From Verrucomicrobia bacterium UBA1731 (GTDB taxonomy: Bacteria; Verrucomicrobiota; Kiritimatiellia; RFP12; UBA1067): a DNA stretch of 10,151 nucleotides. Under the pieces are notes generated by a model. It was not told the DNA's origin, searched no databases, and was given only the letters and a program-made list of their open reading frames with translations. The position numbers and the translations under genes are program-made. The stretch lies in contig DCIH01000114.1 of assembly GCA_002317575.1 (NCBI GenBank), positions 13,702 to 23,852 on the forward strand. Direction: 5' to 3'. This document shows positions 5,802 to 10,151 of this stretch, piece after piece (position 1 is the first letter of the stretch; every line of letters starts with the position of its first letter).

Positions 5802-7061
5802 ATGGCGATCGACGCGGTCGTTTTCGGGAACGGATCGAGCGGACGCGCGGCGGCGGAACTGCTGCGGCGCGACGGGCGCGCGGTGCGCGTTCTGGACGGC
5901 GACGATCCGTTCCCCGAGGCACCCGAATTGGCGCCCGGCGCGTTTTGCGTGACGTCGCCGGGCGTTTCCCTGGATCATCCGTGGCAGCGCGCGGCGCGCG
6001 CTGCGGGGTTGCGCGTCGTTTCCGAGCTGCAGCTGGGCGCGGATCGTTGGCGCGCGCTCGGCGGGCGCATGATCGCGGTCACGGGGTCGAAGGGCAAGAG
6101 TTCCGTGGTGAAGTTGTGCGCGGAGGCGCTCGGGGGCGTTCCGTGCGGCAATTACGGGACGCCGCTCAGCGCGGTGGCGTTGGAATATGCGGGGGACGGC
6201 GCGCGCGGCGCGCGCGCCCTACCTGGGAACGGGGAACCCGGTGATCGGTCCCTGCCGTGGGCGGTGGTGGAGGTGAGCAGTTTCCAGATGGAGACGACCG
6301 AGTTGCCTGCGGACGCGTTCGCGGCGGCGGCGATCCTCAATTTGCAGGCGGACCATCTCGACCGGCACGGCTCGATGGAAGCGTATCACGCGCTGAAGAA
6401 GAAGTTGCTCGATTTCGCGTGCGTGAAGGTGGGGATGGGCGGGGGGCGCCCATCCGCAGTTCGGGACGAACGGCTCTATGATTCGGGGACGCTGTTTGCG
6501 GGGTCGTATTTCGACAATCCCGTGCTTCGGGACAACGCGCGGTGCGCGGTGGCGTTGCTGCGCGCGGCGGGGCTTGGCGATGACGCGATCGCGGCGGCGT
6601 TCGCGCGGTTCGAGCCGCTACCGCACCGGTTCCAGACGGTGCACGAAGAAAACGGCGTCGCGTGGGTGGACGATTCGAAGGCGACATCGCTCGCGGCGCT
6701 GGCGGCGGGCGTCGCGATGGCGGTGGCGCGGTTCGGCGCGGGGAAGGTGCGTTTGATCGCGGGCGGACTCGCCAAAGGCGACGACCCGGAATCCCTCATT
6801 TCGTGCTTGCCAAACAGGGTGGAAAAAGTGTATCTTATAGGGCGTTGTGCCGAGACGTTCCACGGCGCGTGGAAAGATGTCGTTTCGTGCGAAATGTGCG
6901 AGACGATGGAGCGCGCGGTGGCGGCGGCGAAGCGCGATGCCGTTTCGGGCGAATGCGTGTTGCTTTCGCCGGGCACGGCGAGTTTCGACCAATTTAAAAG
7001 TTACGGTGCGCGCGGCGAACGGTTCGCGGCGCTCGCCAAAGAGAAAGAAGAGCGAAAATGA
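5802..7061 (+). CDS. murD: UDP-N-acetylmuramoyl-L-alanine--D-glutamate ligase (MurD)
   Basis: MurD adds D-Glu to UDP-MurNAc-L-Ala in the cytoplasm, using ATP. The product is 419 residues (E. coli 438). Visible landmarks are the N-terminal Rossmann motif GNGSSG (9-14), the ATP-binding loop TGSKGKSS (94-101), GNYGTP (116-121), VVEVSSFQME (155-164), ILNLQADHLDRHGS (178-191), the likely carbamylated Lys in ALKKKLLD (about 199), PHRFQTV (274-280), WVDDSKATS (288-296), and SPGTASFDQFKSYGARGERF (389-408). Two oddities: a low-complexity insert at about residues 131-150, and a shortened central domain in which GMGGGRPS replaces the region where other MurD proteins have the VNxDD segment. The gene starts 10 bases after the glycosidase stop with only a weak GCGCAG upstream, so readthrough from that gene is plausible. 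Its stop overlaps the next start (ATGA). Confidence 0.95.
   Translation: MAIDAVVFGNGSSGRAAAELLRRDGRAVRVLDGDDPFPEAPELAPGAFCVTSPGVSLDHPWQRAARAAGLRVVSELQLGADRWRALGGRMIAVTGSKGKSSVVKLCAEALGGVPCGNYGTPLSAVALEYAGDGARGARALPGNGEPGDRSLPWAVVEVSSFQMETTELPADAFAAAAILNLQADHLDRHGSMEAYHALKKKLLDFACVKVGMGGGRPSAVRDERLYDSGTLFAGSYFDNPVLRDNARCAVALLRAAGLGDDAIAAAFARFEPLPHRFQTVHEENGVAWVDDSKATSLAALAAGVAMAVARFGAGKVRLIAGGLAKGDDPESLISCLPNRVEKVYLIGRCAETFHGAWKDVVSCEMCETMERAVAAAKRDAVSGECVLLSPGTASFDQFKSYGARGERFAALAKEKEERK
6192..6251 (+). repeat. Low-complexity insert in murD with a 21-base palindrome and heptamer-like tract
   Basis: This 60-base segment encodes residues 131-150 (GDGARGARALPGNGEPGDRS), which have no counterpart in E. 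coli MurD between GNxGxP and the ELSSFQ-type motif. Positions 6198-6218 form an odd-length palindrome: arms GGCGCGCGCG and CGCGCGCGCC around one G. Just after it, TGGGAAC/GGGGAAC (6224-6237) and CGGTGAT/CGGTCCC (6239-6252) are imperfect repeats of period 7, the same period as the array at 4241-4302. Confidence 0.55.
6433..6455. repeat. Perfect 9-bp inverted repeat inside murD
   Basis: Arms GGATGGGCG (6433-6441) and CGCCCATCC (6447-6455) surround a loop of five G. The hairpin encodes GMGGGRPS (residues 211-218) in the central domain, exactly where the usual MurD sequence is missing. It may be a small in-frame palindromic insert or a local structure. Confidence 0.55.
6807..6836 (+). promoter_or_regulatory. 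Possible internal promoter within murD
   Basis: TTGCCA (6807-6812), an 18-base spacer and TATCTT (6831-6836) lie in the most AT-rich short stretch of murD, about 215 bases before the LysM gene. It could give extra transcription of lysM and ftsW. The match is weak and the codons also make good MurD sequence (KVYLIG), so this is a low-confidence call. Confidence 0.22.
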
Positions 7062-8167
7062 ACGTCAAGTTCGGTGCGTTGATGGGTGCCAACCTCGCGG
7101 TGGCGTGTGTGTTGATGCAGGGCTGCAAAGCGCCGCAGGCCGGCGCTTCGAGCGCGGAACCCGCCCCTGTCGAAGTGGCGCCTGCGCAGCCCGCTCCGGC
7201 CGCCCAGCCCGCCGAGCCCGTTGCGGCCAAGCCCGCCGAGCCGAAACCCGTCGAGGCCGAGCCGGTCGCACCCGCGCCGAAACCGGTCGTGGCCGAGCCC
7301 GAGACGACGACATACGTGGTGCGCCGCGGCGACTATCTCGCGAAGATCTGCAAGACGTACAACATCAAGCAGAGCGCCGTTCTCAAGGCGAATCCCGGCC
7401 TTGACGCCAACAAGATCCGCGTGGGCCAGAAGATCAAGCTGCCCGGCAAGGTGGAAATCCTGCCGGAGGCCAAGGCCGAGAAAGTCGTCCCCGCCAAGAA
7501 GCCCGCTTCCAAGCCGGCCGAGAAGTCCGCGAAGGCCGCTTATGCGCCGTACACGGGCGCCACAAAGGAGTATGTCGTCAAGAACGGTGACATGCTCGGC
7601 TCGATCGCCCAGGCGTATGGCATTTCGATTCGCGCGCTCAAGGAGCTCAACGGTCTTGACGCCGGTCCCAAGGGCAACGCCCTCAAGGTCAACCAGAAGC
7701 TGAAGGTTCCCGCCGAGAAGGTGGTCGCCGCGGCGCCGGTGAAGAAGGCGGACGCTCCTGCCGAAAAGAAGGCTGAAGCGGTCGCTCCGGCTCCTGCCGC
7801 CGCTGCGCCTGCCGCCGCTGCGCCTGCGCCGGAAGCCGCGCCCGCCGCGCAGCCCGCCGAAGCCGCCGTGCCCGAGGCCGAGCCCGCGCCTGAAGCGGCG
7901 CAGCCCACCGCCGATTCGACGGTCCAGCAGGCCGCGGAACTCCAGGCCGGTCTGGAGCAGCAGAAGCCCGCCGAAGCCGCGCCTGCCGCGCCCGCGCCTG
8001 CCGCGCCCAAGACGCATACGGTGACCGAGGGCCAGGATCTCATCGCCATCGCGATCAAGTACGCCGTTTCGCCGACGCAGATTCTTGACGAAAACAACCT
8101 TGCCGGCGCCGACGCCGTCAAGCCCGGCATGGTCCTGAAGCTGCCGGCGGGCGCCAAGGTGCAGTAA
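7058..8167 (+). CDS. Triple-LysM, Ala/Pro-rich putative cell-wall-binding lipoprotein
   Basis: A 369-residue exported protein expected to bind peptidoglycan. Residues 1-23 form a hydrophobic export signal ending VLMQGC; Cys23 may be lipidated, although Gln at -2 and Met at -3 fit the lipobox poorly. Three LysM domains follow: 85-129 (TYVVRRGDYLAKICKTYNI to VGQKIKLP), 171-218 (EYVVKNGDMLGSIAQAYGI to VNQKLKVP) and 319-363 (THTVTEGQDLIAIAIKYAV to PGMVLKLP). They are joined by long Ala/Pro/Glu/Lys-rich linkers (24-84, 131-170, 219-318). No catalytic domain is visible, so it is probably a binder, scaffold or hydrolase activator rather than an enzyme. The ATG overlaps the murD stop as ATGA, with purine-rich GAAAGAAGAG upstream, so translation is probably coupled. 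ftsW follows after one base. Confidence 0.88.
   Translation: MNVKFGALMGANLAVACVLMQGCKAPQAGASSAEPAPVEVAPAQPAPAAQPAEPVAAKPAEPKPVEAEPVAPAPKPVVAEPETTTYVVRRGDYLAKICKTYNIKQSAVLKANPGLDANKIRVGQKIKLPGKVEILPEAKAEKVVPAKKPASKPAEKSAKAAYAPYTGATKEYVVKNGDMLGSIAQAYGISIRALKELNGLDAGPKGNALKVNQKLKVPAEKVVAAAPVKKADAPAEKKAEAVAPAPAAAAPAAAAPAPEAAPAAQPAEAAVPEAEPAPEAAQPTADSTVQQAAELQAGLEQQKPAEAAPAAPAPAAPKTHTVTEGQDLIAIAIKYAVSPTQILDENNLAGADAVKPGMVLKLPAGAKVQ
7793..7822 (+). repeat. 15-base tandem repeat in the LysM protein linker
   Basis: CCTGCCGCCGCTGCG occurs twice in tandem (7793-7807, 7808-7822) and encodes the Ala/Pro run around residues 246-256. Being a multiple of three, it lets the linker change length without a frameshift. 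It is an ordinary low-complexity linker repeat. Confidence 0.7.
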
Positions 8168-8168
8168 G

Positions 8169-9353
8169 GTGCGCCGCACGCGATTCATCATCGAACTCGC
8201 CGTGCTCGCGCTTGTCGCGATTGGACTCGTGGTGCTCGCTTCGGCGGGCACCACGGTTGCTGAAAGGTTCAAGGTCGGCACGACGCATTTCGTCGTAAAC
8301 CAGGCGAAATGGCTGTGTCTGTCCGTCGTCGCGATGGTCGGCGCGTTTTTCTTCAACTACCGTCTGTGGCGCGAAAAGCCCTGGCTCGCGCTTGGTTTCT
8401 ACGCGGCCATCGTCGTGGCGATGCTGGCCGTGTTCGCCTTTCCGCGCGTGAACGGGTCGCATCGTTGGATCGGTTTCGGATCCATGCGCTTCCAGCCCGG
8501 CGAATTCGCCAAACTCGCGTGCGTGATCGTCACGGCGGCGTGGTTCGATTTCGCGGACTGGAAGACGCGGTTGTTCTGGAAGGGCGTCGTGCCGCCGTGC
8601 CTGCTTGCGGGCGTTTTGCTGGCGCTTGCGGTGGCCGAGCCGGATTTCGGCACCACGTTCGTCATTGCGATGACATTCGGCGCGATGTTGTTCGTCGGCG
8701 GCGTCAAGTTGCTGCATCTGCTCGTGCTGGGCTGTTCGGGCGCCGTCGCCATACTGCCGTTCCTGTTGAGCAACGCGAACCGCATGCGCCGCATCTTCGC
8801 CTGGATGCCGGATGCCGTGCTTGAGAAGCTCGCGCCGTACTTGCCGGCGGCGGACGCGATGTCCGATGCGGACGCCCTGGAGGCGAACCATCAGCTCAAT
8901 CAGGCGCTCGTGGCCATCCAGAGCGGCGGTTTGACCGGTGTCGGCTTCAACCAATCCATGCAGAAACACGCGTATTTGCCCGAAAACCACACGGATTTCA
9001 TCTTTGCCATTGGCGCGGAAGAGTGGGGCGTGGGTTTCTCCTTGCTTGTTTTGGCGCTTTTTACGACGATTTTCGTCTGCGGCGTTTCGATTGCGTTGCG
9101 CGCCAAGGACCGGCTTGGGCGTTTGTTGGCGTTCGGCGTGTCGTTTCTCATCTTCTTCCAGTCGCTTTTCAACATGGCGGTCGTGTCCGGGTTGGCGCCC
9201 ACGAAGGGCATCGCGTTGCCGTTTCTGAGCTATGGCGGAACGAATCTCCTGTCCGCGTTGATCGCCATTGGCGTTCTGTTGGGCGTGGCGCGTCAGACGT
9301 CCTTGCAAAGTCTTCGCGAAAAGAGTAAAATGTCGCCCGTTTTTTCAAACTGA
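8169..9353 (+). CDS. ftsW: SEDS peptidoglycan glycosyltransferase FtsW
   Basis: A polytopic membrane protein that polymerises lipid II with its partner class B PBP at the division septum. The product is 394 residues with about ten hydrophobic segments. SEDS landmarks are NGSHRWIGFGSMRFQPGEFA (95-114), AEPDFGTT (156-163), the catalytic-loop LPENHTDFIFAIGAEEWG (270-287) with Asp276 matching the essential Asp of FtsW, and GLAPTKGIALPFLSYGGTN (341-359). The PTKG form points to FtsW rather than RodA, as does the neighbouring murD; RodA is the alternative. The loop between about 208 and 245 (AWMPDAVLEKLAPYLPAADA onward) is longer than in E. coli. The start is GTG at 8169, one base after the LysM stop; TAAGGTG leaves little room for a ribosome site apart from AAGG-like bases and upstream GCCAAGG, so coupling is likely. 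serC, not murG, follows. Confidence 0.92.
   Translation: MRRTRFIIELAVLALVAIGLVVLASAGTTVAERFKVGTTHFVVNQAKWLCLSVVAMVGAFFFNYRLWREKPWLALGFYAAIVVAMLAVFAFPRVNGSHRWIGFGSMRFQPGEFAKLACVIVTAAWFDFADWKTRLFWKGVVPPCLLAGVLLALAVAEPDFGTTFVIAMTFGAMLFVGGVKLLHLLVLGCSGAVAILPFLLSNANRMRRIFAWMPDAVLEKLAPYLPAADAMSDADALEANHQLNQALVAIQSGGLTGVGFNQSMQKHAYLPENHTDFIFAIGAEEWGVGFSLLVLALFTTIFVCGVSIALRAKDRLGRLLAFGVSFLIFFQSLFNMAVVSGLAPTKGIALPFLSYGGTNLLSALIAIGVLLGVARQTSLQSLREKSKMSPVFSN
9303..9331 (+). promoter_or_regulatory. serC promoter inside the 3' end of ftsW
   Basis: TTGCAA (9303-9308), a spacer of exactly 17 bases and TAAAAT (9326-9331) form a good sigma-70-type promoter. It predicts a start near 9338 and a leader of about 30 bases before the serC ATG at 9368. 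It overlaps the last codons of ftsW. Unlike the two extended -10 promoters of the secreted enzymes, it leaves a normal leader with a ribosome site. Confidence 0.6.
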
Positions 9354-9357
9354 AAGG
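9352..9357 (+). promoter_or_regulatory. serC ribosome binding site
   Basis: GAAAGG at 9352-9357 lies 10 bases before the ATG at 9368 and overlaps the ftsW stop codon. The match to a Shine-Dalgarno sequence is moderate. It supports the start chosen for serC. Confidence 0.5.
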
Positions 9358-9367
9358 TAACCTGAAA

Positions 9368-10151
9368 ATGTCTCGCGTCTACAATTTTTCTGCGGGTCCC
9401 GCCGTGCTCCCGCTCGAGGTTCTCCAGAACGCCCAGCAGGATCTGGTCGATTACAAGGGTTGCGGCATGTCCGTCATGGAGATGTCCCACCGTGGCAAGG
9501 ATTATGGCGCCATCCATCAGGAGGCGATCGCCACGTTCAAGGAGCTCTGCGGCCTGGGCGACGATTGGAGCGTCTGCTTCATCCAGGGCGGCGCGTCCCT
9601 GCAGTTCGCGATGATTCCGATGAACTTCCTGGGCAAGGATCAGGTTGCGGACTACGCCAACCAGGGCACGTGGTCCAACAAGGCGCTCAAGGAAGCGCAG
9701 AAGCTCGGCAACGTGAACGTGGTGGCCAACTGCCAGAAGGACATCCCCACGCGCATGCCGGCCGCCGACGAGTTCAAGTGGACGCCCGGCGCGGTCTACA
9801 GCCACATCTGCGCGAACGAGACGATTTCGGGCGCGGAGCTGAAGACCTTCCCGAATTCGGGATCCCCCTTGATCTGCGACATGTCCTCCGACATCCTTTC
9901 CTGCGAGCGTGACTACAACCAGTTCGCGATGTTCTACGCGGGCGCGCAGAAGAACCTTGGGCCCTCCGGCATGGCGGTGGTGGCCATCCGCAAGGAACTC
10001 GCCGAGAAGGGCTCGCAGACGATTCCGACGATGCTGCAGTACCGCACGTTCACGGAAGAGAATTCGCTCTACAACACGCCGCCGTGCTGGTCGATCTACA
10101 TCTTCGGCGAGACGATGAAGTGGGTGAAGAAGATGGGCAAGGAGAATCTCT
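9368..10151 (+). CDS. serC: Phosphoserine aminotransferase SerC, 3' end missing
   Basis: SerC is a PLP enzyme that converts 3-phosphohydroxypyruvate and glutamate to phosphoserine in serine synthesis, and often serves vitamin B6 synthesis too. 261 codons are present; the family is near 360 residues, so roughly 100 residues lie past the window. The start MSRVYNFSAGPAVLPLEVL is the classical SerC N-terminus. Further signatures are GMSVMEMSHRGKDY, FIQGGASLQFAMIPMNFL (phosphate-binding GGAS), CANETISG, DMSSDILS and AGAQKNLGPSGMAVV, in which Lys195 is the PLP-binding lysine (E. coli Lys198). The gene starts 14 bases after ftsW but has its own promoter, so it need not belong to the cell-wall cluster. 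Confidence 0.97.
   Translation, partial: MSRVYNFSAGPAVLPLEVLQNAQQDLVDYKGCGMSVMEMSHRGKDYGAIHQEAIATFKELCGLGDDWSVCFIQGGASLQFAMIPMNFLGKDQVADYANQGTWSNKALKEAQKLGNVNVVANCQKDIPTRMPAADEFKWTPGAVYSHICANETISGAELKTFPNSGSPLICDMSSDILSCERDYNQFAMFYAGAQKNLGPSGMAVVAIRKELAEKGSQTIPTMLQYRTFTEENSLYNTPPCWSIYIFGETMKWVKKMGKENL

Noticed and set aside
7001..8356. Long Gly/Arg-rich minus-strand open frame opposite the LysM gene
   Set aside because: The glycine-rich repeats are the antisense reading of the Ala/Pro-rich linkers.
8118..9308. Long minus-strand open frame opposite ftsW
   Set aside because: Charged, motif-free translation; ftsW on the + strand has all SEDS signatures.
8169..9353. RodA instead of FtsW
   Set aside because: The PTKG form of the GxxPxxG motif and the murD neighbourhood favour FtsW; RodA is kept only as an alternative.

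Overview
This is a high-GC bacterial window, fully coding on the + strand. It holds seven complete or nearly complete genes and two cut by the window edges (murJ at the left, serC at the right). No mobile element, phage gene, CRISPR array, rRNA or tRNA was seen. The gene content (MurJ, MurD, FtsW) shows a peptidoglycan-making bacterium. Secreted hemicellulose-type enzymes, extended -10 boxes placed almost on top of start codons, and a compact high-GC layout suggest a gut or rumen member of the PVC group, perhaps Kiritimatiellota. That placement is inference and was not tested by a search.

Layout. Positions 2-1399 encode the lipid II flippase MurJ, lacking about 52 N-terminal residues. The 181-base gap after it carries two related 26-base hairpins with complementary loops, a 10-base direct repeat and a promoter. 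Positions 1581-2843 encode a secreted CE7-type acetyl (xylan) esterase. A DUF2156 GNAT-fold protein (2860-3741) and a YkgJ-type cysteine-cluster protein (3745-4260) follow closely. The last codons and stop of the YkgJ gene lie in a 62-base telomere-like heptamer array (GGTTAGG/AGTTAGG), which runs almost up to the next promoter. Positions 4322-5791 encode a secreted clan GH-A glycosidase resembling GH39. Ten bases later begins a cell-wall cluster: murD (5802-7061), a LysM putative lipoprotein joined to it by an ATGA overlap (7058-8167), and ftsW (8169-9353). serC (9368 to the window end) has its own promoter inside the 3' end of ftsW.

How the parts fit. The esterase and the glycosidase are both exported and share a near-identical start-site architecture (TGG-TAYAAT, 6-7 bases, ATGAAAAC). 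This would give leaderless mRNAs and may mean joint control of hemicellulose breakdown. murD, lysM and ftsW look like a fragment of the division and cell-wall (dcw) cluster with a LysM protein inserted and with murG not next to ftsW.

Most of the window is ordinary housekeeping and carbohydrate metabolism. The unusual signals are at the DNA level: the covarying hairpin pair, the heptamer array that forms both a gene end and a promoter upstream region, the paired leaderless promoters, and two palindrome-bearing low-complexity segments inside murD.
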